From positions 1 to 64,000 of the forward strand of contig NZ_RQIH01000019.1 of NCBI RefSeq assembly GCF_003939025.1: a DNA stretch of 64,000 nucleotides. Direction: 5' to 3'. Source of the DNA: Rhizobium sophoriradicis (GTDB lineage Bacteria; Pseudomonadota; Alphaproteobacteria; Rhizobiales; Rhizobiaceae). Of this stretch, positions 42,870 through 51,492 are shown piece after piece; within the stretch, counting starts at the first letter, position 1; every line of letters begins with the position of its first letter. The notes under the pieces were generated by a model. It ran no database searches. It worked only from the letters and a program-made list of their open reading frames with translations, and was not told where the DNA came from. The position numbers and the translations under genes were made by a program.

Positions 42870-45506
42870 ATGGCCGACAACCTCTCGAAATACAGGGCCA
42901 AGCGCGATTTCAAGAAGACCCGCGAACCGAGCGGGGAAGCGGGCGTCAAACCGTCGAACCGCCGGCGGTTCGTGATCCAGAAGCACGATGCGACACGGCT
43001 TCACTATGACCTCAGGCTCGAGCTCGATGGCGTGTTCAAGTCCTGGGCGGTGACCAAGGGACCCTCGCTCGATCCGCATGACAAACGGCTCGCTGTCGAG
43101 GTCGAGGATCACCCGCTCGACTACGGCGACTTCGAAGGTACGATCCCGAAGGGCCAATATGGCGGCGGCACGGTGATGTTGTGGGACCGCGGTTACTGGG
43201 AGCCGGAAGGCCGCAAGTCTCCGGAAGAGGCTTTGAGGAAAGGCGACTTCAAGTTCACGCTTGAAGGCAAGCGACTGCACGGCAGCTTCGTCCTGGTTCG
43301 GATGCGTAATGACCGCGATGGCGGCAAGCGCACGAATTGGCTGCTGATCAAACATCACGACGAACATTCGGTCGAGGAAAACGGTGCGGCGATCCTGGAG
43401 GAGAATGCGACCTCCGTCGCATCCGGCCGCAGCATGGATGAGATCGCCGAAGGCAAGGGCCGCAAGCCGCGACCTTTCATGATGGCGAAGGCGGACGTCG
43501 AGGCGGACGCCGTGTGGGACAGCAAGCATGGTCTGGCCGCCGACGAGCGCAAGAAGAAGTCTCCTAAGGATGTCGCAACCTCCACGGCGGCCGACCTGCC
43601 AGATTTCATCGAGCCGCAGCTTTGCGATAGGCTCGATCGGCCACCCGCCGGCGATGATTGGCTGCACGAAATCAAGTTCGACGGCTATCGGATCCAGATG
43701 CGGGTCGCCGATGGAGAGGTGACGCTGAAGACGCGCAAGGGCCTCGATTGGACGTCCAAATATTCTGGGATTGCGGAAGCCGCGTCCGGACTGCCCGACT
43801 GCATCATCGATGGCGAGATCTGCGCGCTCGATGAGAATGGCGCACCGAATTTCGCCGCACTTCAGGCGGCTCTGTCGGAAGGCAAGACCGGTAACCTCGT
43901 CTATTTCGCCTTCGACCTGCTCTTCGATGGCGGAGAGGACTTGCGGTCGATGCGCCTGTTCGAGCGAAAGGAGCGGCTGCAAAACCTTCTCACCGCTGCC
44001 GGCGACGATCCTCGCATCCGCTACGTCGAACATTTCCAATCCGGTGGCGACGCGGTGCTGCGCTCCGCCTGCAAGCTGCACCTCGAAGGAGTCATCTCCA
44101 AGCAGATGGACGCACCCTATCAGTCCGGCCGCACCGACACCTGGGCAAAGTCGAAATGTCGCGCCGGACACGAGGTGGTGATCGGCGGTTATGCCAAGAC
44201 CAACGGCAGGTTCAGATCTCTCCTGGTCGGCGTTCACCGCGGCGATCACTTTGTCTATGTCGGCCGTGTCGGAACCGGCTACGGCGCGAAGAAAGTCGAA
44301 ATGCTGCTGCCGAAACTGAAGGCGCTCGAGACGACGAAATCGCCTTTCGGCGGTATCGGTGCTCCGAAGAAGCAGGCCGAAGTGGTCTGGTTGAAGCCGG
44401 AGCTTGTCGCCGAAATCGAATTTGAAGGGTGGACCACGGACGGCCTCGTCCGCCAGGCTGCCTTCAAAGGCCTGCGCGAGGACAAGCCGGCGAAAGAGGT
44501 CGAGGCCGAAAAGCCGGCGCTGCCTGCCCAGACTGAAACCGCGGGACCGGCCGCGGCTGCCAAACATAAGTCTGCCCGCCGCAAAGGCGCGAAGGCCGAG
44601 GTCATGGGTGTTCTCATTTCCAATCCCGACAAGCCGCTGTGGCCGGACGCCGGTGATGGTGAGCCCGTCACAAAGGAGGACCTTGCGCGCTATCATGAGA
44701 CCGTCGGTGCTTGGCTTATCGAGCATATCAAGGGCCGACCATGCTCGATCATTCGAGCACCCGACGGCATTGGCGGCGAGCAGTTCTTTCAGCGTCACGC
44801 GATGCCCGGCACTTCGAACCTGCTCGAATTGGTGAAGGTTTTCGGGGACAAGAAGCCTTACCTGCAGATCGATCGGATCGAGGGGCTGGCGGCGATCGCC
44901 CAGATCGGCGGCGTTGAACTGCATCCGTGGAACTGCCAGCCCGGCAAGCCGGAAGTACCCGGCCGTCTGGTGTTCGACCTCGACCCTGGTCCTGACGTGC
45001 CGTTTGCGACGGTGGTCGCAGCCGCCCGCCAGATGCGCGACCGTCTCGATGAACTCGGCCTCGTCAGCTTCTGCAAGACCACCGGTGGCAAGGGCTTGCA
45101 TGTCGTGACCCCGCTGACCGCCAACAAACGCAAAGCCTTGTCATGGGCCGAAGCCAAGGGCTTTGCCCATGACGTTTGCCAGCAGATGGCGCGCGACAAT
45201 CCAGACCTCTACCTGATCAAGATGACCAAGAGTCTCCGTGGCGGCAGGATCTTCCTCGATTACCTCCGCAACGATCGCATGGCGACGGCCGTTGCGCCGC
45301 TCTCCCCGCGCGCCCGCGCCGGCGCCACCGTGTCCATGCCGCTTACCTGGGCGCAGGTGAAGTCCGATCTCGACCCGAAGCGTTTTACGCTTCGAACGGT
45401 GCCGGCGCTTCTGACCAAAAGCTCCGCCTGGCAAGACTATTGCGACAGCGAGCGGCCGCTGGAACAGGCGATCAAGCGTCTCGGAAAATCCCGACACGCA
45501 GCGTGA
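42870..45506 (+). CDS. ligD: ATP-dependent DNA ligase D, three-domain
   Basis: 878 aa. N-terminal 3'-phosphoesterase domain with His39, His45, Asp47, Arg49 (QKHDATRLHYDLRLELDG) and His81. The ligase domain has nucleophile Lys269 in EIKFDGYR and further motifs IIDGEICAL and EIEFEGWT. The C-terminal primase/polymerase domain begins near residue 580, with catalytic Asp703 and Asp705 in VFDLDPGPD and SFCKTTGGKGLHVVTPL. It repairs double-strand breaks by end joining with Ku. All domains appear intact. No ku gene lies in this window, so its partner must be elsewhere. Confidence 0.97.
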   Translation: MADNLSKYRAKRDFKKTREPSGEAGVKPSNRRRFVIQKHDATRLHYDLRLELDGVFKSWAVTKGPSLDPHDKRLAVEVEDHPLDYGDFEGTIPKGQYGGGTVMLWDRGYWEPEGRKSPEEALRKGDFKFTLEGKRLHGSFVLVRMRNDRDGGKRTNWLLIKHHDEHSVEENGAAILEENATSVASGRSMDEIAEGKGRKPRPFMMAKADVEADAVWDSKHGLAADERKKKSPKDVATSTAADLPDFIEPQLCDRLDRPPAGDDWLHEIKFDGYRIQMRVADGEVTLKTRKGLDWTSKYSGIAEAASGLPDCIIDGEICALDENGAPNFAALQAALSEGKTGNLVYFAFDLLFDGGEDLRSMRLFERKERLQNLLTAAGDDPRIRYVEHFQSGGDAVLRSACKLHLEGVISKQMDAPYQSGRTDTWAKSKCRAGHEVVIGGYAKTNGRFRSLLVGVHRGDHFVYVGRVGTGYGAKKVEMLLPKLKALETTKSPFGGIGAPKKQAEVVWLKPELVAEIEFEGWTTDGLVRQAAFKGLREDKPAKEVEAEKPALPAQTETAGPAAAAKHKSARRKGAKAEVMGVLISNPDKPLWPDAGDGEPVTKEDLARYHETVGAWLIEHIKGRPCSIIRAPDGIGGEQFFQRHAMPGTSNLLELVKVFGDKKPYLQIDRIEGLAAIAQIGGVELHPWNCQPGKPEVPGRLVFDLDPGPDVPFATVVAAARQMRDRLDELGLVSFCKTTGGKGLHVVTPLTANKRKALSWAEAKGFAHDVCQQMARDNPDLYLIKMTKSLRGGRIFLDYLRNDRMATAVAPLSPRARAGATVSMPLTWAQVKSDLDPKRFTLRTVPALLTKSSAWQDYCDSERPLEQAIKRLGKSRHAA

Positions 45507-45555
45507 GCGCGACAAGCGCCGCGCCAGACGAAGAAAACCAGAGACGTCTTCCTCG

Positions 45556-45596
45556 GCCGCCGCTGTGGGCGTGCGCCGAGGCGCACACGGGCGGCG
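45556..45596. terminator. Nested hairpin after ligD
   Basis: GCCGCCG (45556) pairs with CGGCGG (45591-45596), and inside it GTGCGC-CGAG-GCGCAC (45570-45585) forms a second hairpin. It lies about 50 nt past the ligD stop. No T-run follows, so it may be a Rho-linked or mRNA-protecting structure. Confidence 0.5.
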
Positions 45597-45683
45597 GATC
45601 CTTACGGAACTTCCGGCCGGAGGTGCGCTAGCGGACAGAAACCAATTTCCTCCAGGCGGATTTCATTCTGGACTGGAGGACAG

Positions 45684-46514
45684 GTGCCACACGACGAACA
45701 CATATCCGCGATCGCAACTGCGCTTCAACGGCGGCAGGCAATTCTTTTCGTAGGCGCGGGGATATCGATGAATGTCGGGCTGCCTTCATGGACCTGCCTT
45801 ATCGAACATATGTTGGCGGATCTCGATCTTGCACAGTCGTCGATGGGCCGTGACGCAACGTACCAGGAAATTGCCGAGTACTATCGTTTGAAGCACGGCT
45901 CCTTGTCGCGGCTGGTCGATTGGATGAAGCGTGAATGGCAGATCTCTCCGGAGCAACTGAAGAATTCGGAGTTGCATCGGCTTATCGTTGCGCTGGATTT
46001 TCCTCTGATTTATACAACCAACTACGATGCCAATCTCGAGCTCTCTTACCAGGCGCTCGGACGACCCTACGCTCGCATTACAAGTGCTAAGGACATCGCA
46101 ACCGCCACTGTGGGCTTGACACATATCGTCAAATACCACGGGGATTTCTCCGATCCAGATACACTCGTCCTGACAGAGTCGGACTATTTCGATCGACTCT
46201 CCTTCGACGCTCCCCTCGACATAAAGTTCAGGAGCGACGCCTTCGCCTCGACCATGCTCTTCGTCGGCTACAGCATGTCCGATTTGAATATCCGCTTCCT
46301 GCTTCATCGCCTTTGGTCGATCTGGCAGCAGACCGGGCTGGACCGTCACCGGCCGCCGCTATTTCTGTTCATGCACGAGCCGAGTGAAGTTCAGACGCAT
46401 GTCCTGAAGAGATGGGGTGTAACCGTCATCTCTGGCGATGGCGAAAGCTCCGGCGACTCCCTTTCTCGTTTCCTCAAGCGTCTGGTCGAACAACGCTCGG
46501 AACCGGATCAGTGA
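45684..46514 (+). CDS. SIR2-like domain protein, possible NADase
   Basis: 276 aa; GTG start with GGAGGA upstream. SIR2 fold residues: NAD-binding FVGAGISMNVGLPSW (residues 22-36), TTNYD (111-115) and catalytic-type His in IVKYHGDFSD (148-157). The SIR2_2 C-terminal pattern FVGYSMSDLNIRFLLHRLW is also present. No zinc-finger cysteines are seen, so it is not a classical deacetylase. Such proteins often degrade NAD+ as effectors of anti-phage defence, alone or with a partner. No obvious partner gene is adjacent. It follows ligD by 177 bp. Confidence 0.82.
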   Translation: MPHDEHISAIATALQRRQAILFVGAGISMNVGLPSWTCLIEHMLADLDLAQSSMGRDATYQEIAEYYRLKHGSLSRLVDWMKREWQISPEQLKNSELHRLIVALDFPLIYTTNYDANLELSYQALGRPYARITSAKDIATATVGLTHIVKYHGDFSDPDTLVLTESDYFDRLSFDAPLDIKFRSDAFASTMLFVGYSMSDLNIRFLLHRLWSIWQQTGLDRHRPPLFLFMHEPSEVQTHVLKRWGVTVISGDGESSGDSLSRFLKRLVEQRSEPDQ

Positions 46515-46595
46515 CACTTCGATTGTCCGCTGCGACGTCCGCAGCCATGGAAGCTGGTGAAGGTCGGGAGCACTGATTGCAAAGGAGCTGCAGTG

Positions 46596-47516
46596 ATGAC
46601 GACGACGCCGGCAAGACTGGATGCTTTAGTGATCGGGGCAGGACCGGGAGGCATGACAGCCGCTCTTTACCTGGCGCGGCTAAACCGGCGCGTGGTCGCC
46701 GTCGATTCAGGCCACAGCCGTGCGCTGCTTATCCCGCTCTCGCGCAATCATCCGGCCTTTCCGGAAGGCATCGAAGGTGGTGAGCTTTCAAGACGCATGA
46801 GAACGCAACTGCAGAACTTAGGTATCGAGGTCGTGGCAGCGGCGGTATCGCGGGTGGAGCGGGGGGCTGAAGGCGGCTTCATCGCTGAACTCGCCGGCCG
46901 GCCGATATACGCAGAAAACATCATCCTTGCGACCGGCGTCGAAGACAAGCTCCCGCCCATCGGTAAAGCCAGCGACCTCACACGGTCAGGACATCTTCGC
47001 CTCTGCCCGATCTGCGACGGCTACGAAATTGCCGGAAGATCGGCGGTGGTGATCGGCGCGACAGAGCGGGCCGCTTCCGAAGCCCTGTTCCTGACATCGT
47101 TCACGAGAAGGATCACAATCGCAACGCTCGGCGAAAGACTGGATGTGAAGGACGCTATGATGGCCCGGCTGATCGAGCATGGCGTTTCAATCCGCTTAGA
47201 CCCGTTGGTACGCTGCTCGCGTTCCGCGGACGGAACCGTCGATCTTATCATGAAGGACGCGGCCACGTTGGAAGGTGTGATCCTATATTCGGCGTTGGGG
47301 ATTCGTCCATGCTCGCAGCTCGCAGAACAGCTGGGGGCGGAGTTGGAACAGGACCGGCGCATAAAGGTTGATGCACACCAGGCGACCCGGATCCCAGGCC
47401 TATATGCGGTTGGCGACGTCGTGACCGGCCTCAATCAACTCGGCGTGTCCATGGCACAAGGCGAAATAGCGGCGGTCGCGGTGCATAACCGCCTGTGGCG
47501 AGTGCGAGAACAATAA
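46596..47516 (+). CDS. Thioredoxin reductase-like FAD/NAD(P) oxidoreductase
   Basis: 306 aa from the ATG at 46596 (AAGGAG 9 nt upstream). The FAD-binding GxGxxG motif is in DALVIGAGPGGMTAALYLA, and the redox-active CxxC in LCPICDGYEIAGR near residue 135. A second Rossmann motif follows (AVVIGATERAASEALFL; note GATERA in place of the classic GxGxxA), then the FAD-closing GLYAVGDVVTGLNQL. It probably reduces a small redox protein or acts as a ferredoxin/thioredoxin-type reductase. Partner unknown. Confidence 0.87.
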   Translation: MTTTPARLDALVIGAGPGGMTAALYLARLNRRVVAVDSGHSRALLIPLSRNHPAFPEGIEGGELSRRMRTQLQNLGIEVVAAAVSRVERGAEGGFIAELAGRPIYAENIILATGVEDKLPPIGKASDLTRSGHLRLCPICDGYEIAGRSAVVIGATERAASEALFLTSFTRRITIATLGERLDVKDAMMARLIEHGVSIRLDPLVRCSRSADGTVDLIMKDAATLEGVILYSALGIRPCSQLAEQLGAELEQDRRIKVDAHQATRIPGLYAVGDVVTGLNQLGVSMAQGEIAAVAVHNRLWRVREQ

Positions 47517-47715
47517 CCTTTCGGCTAGCATGAGCTGCTGCCCGCAAACGTCGAATGGATAGGCTTTGGCCGCATCGCACCGGGATCTGTCCCGCCACCT
47601 CAAACCAACGTCTGAAAGCCTCGGGGTCGTCATTGCGGTTCATAACCCGGGAAACATCTGAGCACCTGCGAGTGAATCTCGTCGCCCATGCGCAAGAGCA
47701 CCGTTGCACGTCAGG

Positions 47716-47907
47716 TCATGCCGCCAGGACAACGCCTGCCATCGCAATCGCGCATGCGACCCCGAGGAGGTTGAGACCCAGCGAAATGAATTCCGCCATC
47801 TCGTGCCGGTGATGACGAGAATGCTCGGCAGTGCCCAGCACCGCGACAGCTCCTCCCACCATCCAGCACATCAGCGTCATTGCGCCTAGAAGCAAGGCTA
47901 AATTCAT
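47716..47907 (-). CDS. Possible small membrane protein
   Basis: 63 aa from the ATG at 47907 (GAGAG upstream); the frame is open to 48027. Two hydrophobic segments (MNLALLLGAMTLMCWMVGGA and FISLGLNLLGVACAIAMAGV) around a His-rich loop (HSRHHRHEM). No family recognised; it could be a chance frame, but the two well-formed membrane segments make it worth recording. Confidence 0.4.
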   Translation of the reverse strand: MNLALLLGAMTLMCWMVGGAVAVLGTAEHSRHHRHEMAEFISLGLNLLGVACAIAMAGVVLAA

Positions 47908-48179
47908 CACATCTCTCGCTCTGTTGCCAAACCTTTCGATCATCGAACCGGCGCATGCCAGCTTTGTTCCATTCTTCGACACTTCGTCGATGAGACACAT
48001 CGCGGATGAACGGAGGCCTTGAGTCAATCATCCTCCCTCGCAGGCCACGAGTTTTCCGGGAAATGTTTTAGAACGGACTGGAGAAGCGCAACCAGTAGGA
48101 GCATTTCTGTAACAATGGAACTAACCGCCTCGGCCGGCGTTCGACGAACTCCTGAGGTTTGAAGCGGAGGGGAATTCCT

Positions 48180-49721
48180 TTGAGCGAGCTGCAACGTGAG
48201 TTCCTCCTGCAAAGAGAGTTTCTGCCGGGACTCCAGGAGGATGAGCGCCTCGAGCCAACGCATGCGCCGCCGTCGGCGGTCTGTCCCGGAAACCTCGAAT
48301 CGTTGCTGCAGCCTTGTCCATTGGTGGTCGATCTGGACGGCACCCTCGTACGATCAGATCTGCTGATCGAAACCGCTTTCGCCGAACTGGCTCGTCGCCC
48401 TCACTCGGCGGTGGATCTCGTCAAGGCCCTGTGCGGCGGGAAAGCCTGTCTGAAGCACCGTCTTTCGCAACCATCGGATTTCGACCCGGCTCTCCTCCCT
48501 TATGACGAGGAGGTCTTGACGGTGATCCGGGCCGCAAGGGAGGAGGGACGACCCGTCTATCTCGCGTCAGCGAGCCATGAGCGTCTGGTTTCCGCAGTCG
48601 CCGAACATCTCGGCCTTTTCGACGGTTGGTTTGCAACCAACGAAACAACCAACTGCGCTGCCGATATCAAAGCGGAACAACTCGTCGCCGCTTTCGGGAA
48701 AGGCGGGTTTGACTATATCGGCAACGACGTGGCCGATCTTCCTGTTTGGCGCCATGCCGCCAAATCCTATGCCATACGGACATCGCCCGCGGTCGCGCAA
48801 AAACTCAGCCGGCAGTGCGGCAACGTCCAACATCTTCCGTGTGAAAAGGCGACCTGGCGCAGCTGGGCGCGGCTGTTGCGTGTGCATCAGTACGTCAAAA
48901 ATGGCCTGGTCTTTGTCCCGCTTCTGATAAATCAGCTCTTCGATATCAACAGCATGGTCAGCGCCGGTCTGGCTTTCCTCGCATTCTCACTCTGTGCTTC
49001 CGGCGTCTATATCCTCAATGATCTGGTGGATCTCCAAGACGACCGCGGCCACCGCACGAAATGCCGCAGGCCTCTTGCTTGCGGTGACATCGCGCTTTCG
49101 GATGCCATTGCCGTCATCCCAATCCTGCTTCTCCTATCGCTCATGGTAGCCGTCATGGTGACGCCAGGGTTCGTTCTTGTGTTGGCGGGGTATTTTGCAT
49201 TGACCACCGCCTATTCGTTTCTCTTCAAGCGCAAGATGATCCTCGATGTCGTGGCCCTCGCATCTCTCTATACCACGCGGGTGATCGGAGGGGCCGCAGC
49301 CCTCTCTGTGTGGCCATCGCCTTGGCTCCTGGCCTTCATGATGAGCTGGTTCCTCTCGCTCGCTTTGGTCAAACGGTACACCGAGTTGATTGGACGTCGC
49401 GCCGCGCGCCTGCCGGACTCCAAGGGCCGGGACTACAGGAAGGCCGACATCGGCATGGTGGGTGCCCTGGCAGCGGGGGCGGGGATGAATGCGCTGACGC
49501 TGTTTGCCCTGTACGCCGCGAGCGACAACGCGCGAGATGTCTATGAGCGGCCGGGGATGCTATGGTTCGCCGGACCGGTCCTTGCCTGCTGGATCGCGCG
49601 CATCCTCATGCTCGCCCATCGGGGGCAGATGCATGATGATCCGGTGGTCTTCGCTATCAGGGACAAGGTCAGTCTTGCCACGCTAGGGGCCGCCAGCCTG
49701 GTCGTCTTTGCCGCGATGTGA
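48180..49721 (+). CDS. HAD phosphatase-UbiA prenyltransferase fusion (DPPR synthase-like)
   Basis: 513 aa from a TTG at 48180 with GGAGGGG 8 nt upstream. The N-terminal HAD domain (about 45-215) has VVDLDGTLVRSD (nucleophile Asp51, Asp53), SASHERLV and YIGNDVADLPVW. The C-terminal UbiA domain, about nine membrane segments, has NDLVDLQDDRGHRTKCRRPL and the second aspartate region KRKMILDVVALASLYTTRV. Mycobacterial UbiA (Rv3806c) joins PRPP to decaprenyl phosphate; a phosphatase then removes the 5'-phosphate, and the HAD half could supply this step. It is first in the operon with GtrA, DprE1-like and DprE2-like genes. Lipid substrate inferred. Confidence 0.88.
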   Translation: MSELQREFLLQREFLPGLQEDERLEPTHAPPSAVCPGNLESLLQPCPLVVDLDGTLVRSDLLIETAFAELARRPHSAVDLVKALCGGKACLKHRLSQPSDFDPALLPYDEEVLTVIRAAREEGRPVYLASASHERLVSAVAEHLGLFDGWFATNETTNCAADIKAEQLVAAFGKGGFDYIGNDVADLPVWRHAAKSYAIRTSPAVAQKLSRQCGNVQHLPCEKATWRSWARLLRVHQYVKNGLVFVPLLINQLFDINSMVSAGLAFLAFSLCASGVYILNDLVDLQDDRGHRTKCRRPLACGDIALSDAIAVIPILLLLSLMVAVMVTPGFVLVLAGYFALTTAYSFLFKRKMILDVVALASLYTTRVIGGAAALSVWPSPWLLAFMMSWFLSLALVKRYTELIGRRAARLPDSKGRDYRKADIGMVGALAAGAGMNALTLFALYAASDNARDVYERPGMLWFAGPVLACWIARILMLAHRGQMHDDPVVFAIRDKVSLATLGAASLVVFAAM

Positions 49722-49728
49722 GGTGGTC

Positions 49729-50163
49729 ATGACGGGCTCGCAGTTCCAGCAGCGAAGCACTCCCACCGGGGTCGCGGTCCGCTATGTCTGCTTCGCGGTG
49801 CTCTCCACCGCCGCCAATTTCCTGGTCCAGGCGATGGTTCTCCAAACAGCGCCGTGGTCGGGCCTGATGCCATCGATCCTCGCGGGCACCGCCGCCGGCT
49901 TCGCCCTGAAATATGTTCTCGACAAAAATTGGATCTTCTTTGACCGTTACTCCTCTCATAGCGACGAGATGTCGAAGGTCGCGCTGTACGGCTTGTTCAG
50001 CGTGCTGACGACGCTCATATTCTGGGGGTTCGAAATTGCCTTCTGGACAATCTGGAAGACGGAACTTGCCAAATACACCGGCGGAGCGATCGGCCTGGCG
50101 ATCGGCTATATCTTGAAATATGCTCTCGACCGAAAGTTCGTCTTCAAGCCAAGGGAGGCGTGA
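49729..50163 (+). CDS. GtrA-family membrane protein (Rv3789-like)
   Basis: 144 aa from the ATG at 49729, seven nt after the previous stop. Four membrane segments and GtrA features: VRYVCFAVLSTAANFLVQAM, GFALKYVLDKNWIFFDRYSS and the matching second half IGYILKYALDRKFVFKPREA. GtrA proteins are small and assist translocation or handling of polyprenyl-linked sugars. In Mycobacterium tuberculosis the GtrA-like Rv3789 sits directly before dprE1, as here, and is tied to DPA supply. Confidence 0.9.
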   Translation: MTGSQFQQRSTPTGVAVRYVCFAVLSTAANFLVQAMVLQTAPWSGLMPSILAGTAAGFALKYVLDKNWIFFDRYSSHSDEMSKVALYGLFSVLTTLIFWGFEIAFWTIWKTELAKYTGGAIGLAIGYILKYALDRKFVFKPREA

Positions 50164-50169
50164 CGGACG

Positions 50170-51492
50170 ATGGAGGGCTGGGGACGCTATCCGCGTCATG
50201 AGAGCGAGGTGTTGAACTGCCGGTTTCCGGAGGCCCTGGGCGGGATTGCAGCATCGCACTCAGGTTTGATCGCTCGCGGCAATGGCCGCTCCTACGGTGA
50301 CGCTGCGATCGGCGAGAATTCCACCTTGATGTGTGGTGGATTGAACCGGATGAAAAGGTTCGATGCTACCGATCGCGTCCTCACCGTAGAGGGCGGCGTC
50401 ATGCTTTCCGACGTCCTGCGTTCGCTGGTGCCCCGCGGCTATTTTCCGCCGGTGGTTCCGGGCACGAAGTTCGTCACCATCGGCGGGATGGTCGCATCGG
50501 ACGTCCACGGCAAGAACCATCATTGCCACGGTGGATTCGGCGATCACGTCGACGAATTGAAGTTGGTGACCGCCAGCGGCGAGATCCTCACCTGTAGCCG
50601 CTCGCAGAACGCGGAGCTTTTTTCAGCGACTATCGGCGGGATGGGCCTGACAGGCATCATCGCCGAGGCAAGCTTTCGCCTGAGGCCGATCGAGACCGGC
50701 TGGATCACCCAGAAGACGACCGTAGCCGAGAATCTCAGCGAAGCATTGACGGCGCTGCGGCAATCGGAGGACGCGACCTATTCGGTGGCTTGGATCGATT
50801 GCCTGTCGAAAGGCGCTTCTCTCGGACGTTCGCTGATTTTTGCGGGTGAGCACGCAACACAGGATCAGGTTGGTGAGACGCCGAAGGCCGATCGCTTTCC
50901 TTCGCCGACCAGCGCGGCCCTTTCCCTGCCGCTCGATATGCCGGGTTGGCTCCTGAACAAGGCGAGCGTTTCCGCCTTCAATGAGCTCTACTTCCGGTCC
51001 GGTATTCGAAAGTCAGCCAAGCCCTTGCTGGTCCATTGGGATAATTACTTCTTCCCTCTCGACCGCATCCTTCGATGGAACAGATTGTACGGCAAACGAG
51101 GCTTTATCCAGCATCAATGCGTGGTCCCGGATGCTGACTCGCTCCAGGTTCTCGCGAGCATCCTCGACCGGTTTGCGCACTCGGGCAAAGGTTCATTTCT
51201 TGCCGTTCTCAAAAGGCTGCGAGGCAGTGCAGGTCTGCTCTCCTTTGCTGCGCCGGGCTATACGCTCGCGCTCGACCTGCCGGCCACGCAGGACGTGTTG
51301 CGGCTGCTGGACGAAATCGACAAGCTGGTTGTCAAGGCAGGGGGGCGTCTCTATCTGGCCAAGGATGCGCGCCAGTCCCGCCATACATTCGAATCCGGCT
51401 ACCCCAAACTGGACGCGTTCAAAGAGCTGCGAAGAGCAACCGGAGCCGATCGTCGCTTCAACTCCCGCTTGGCAAAAAGGCTCGGCATATGA
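50170..51492 (+). CDS. DprE1-like decaprenylphosphoryl-ribose 2'-oxidase
   Basis: 440 aa, close to DprE1 length. The FAD domain of the VAO/PCMH type contains LIARGNGRSYGDAAIGEN and GTKFVTIGGMVASDVHGKNH, with His113 (flavin-contact His) and the GKNHH motif. The essential substrate lysine fits Lys398 in GGRLYLAKDARQSR. The position of mycobacterial Cys387 (benzothiazinone target) appears to be Ala367 in GYTLALDLP. It would oxidise the ribose 2'-OH of the polyprenyl-phosphoryl ribose to a keto intermediate. Its stop overlaps the DprE2-like start by 4 nt. Confidence 0.88.
   Translation: MEGWGRYPRHESEVLNCRFPEALGGIAASHSGLIARGNGRSYGDAAIGENSTLMCGGLNRMKRFDATDRVLTVEGGVMLSDVLRSLVPRGYFPPVVPGTKFVTIGGMVASDVHGKNHHCHGGFGDHVDELKLVTASGEILTCSRSQNAELFSATIGGMGLTGIIAEASFRLRPIETGWITQKTTVAENLSEALTALRQSEDATYSVAWIDCLSKGASLGRSLIFAGEHATQDQVGETPKADRFPSPTSAALSLPLDMPGWLLNKASVSAFNELYFRSGIRKSAKPLLVHWDNYFFPLDRILRWNRLYGKRGFIQHQCVVPDADSLQVLASILDRFAHSGKGSFLAVLKRLRGSAGLLSFAAPGYTLALDLPATQDVLRLLDEIDKLVVKAGGRLYLAKDARQSRHTFESGYPKLDAFKELRRATGADRRFNSRLAKRLGI

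Noticed and set aside
42810..45101. 763-codon frame antisense to ligD
   Set aside because: The ligD strand shows every catalytic motif; the long reverse frame is the usual by-product of GC-rich codon use.
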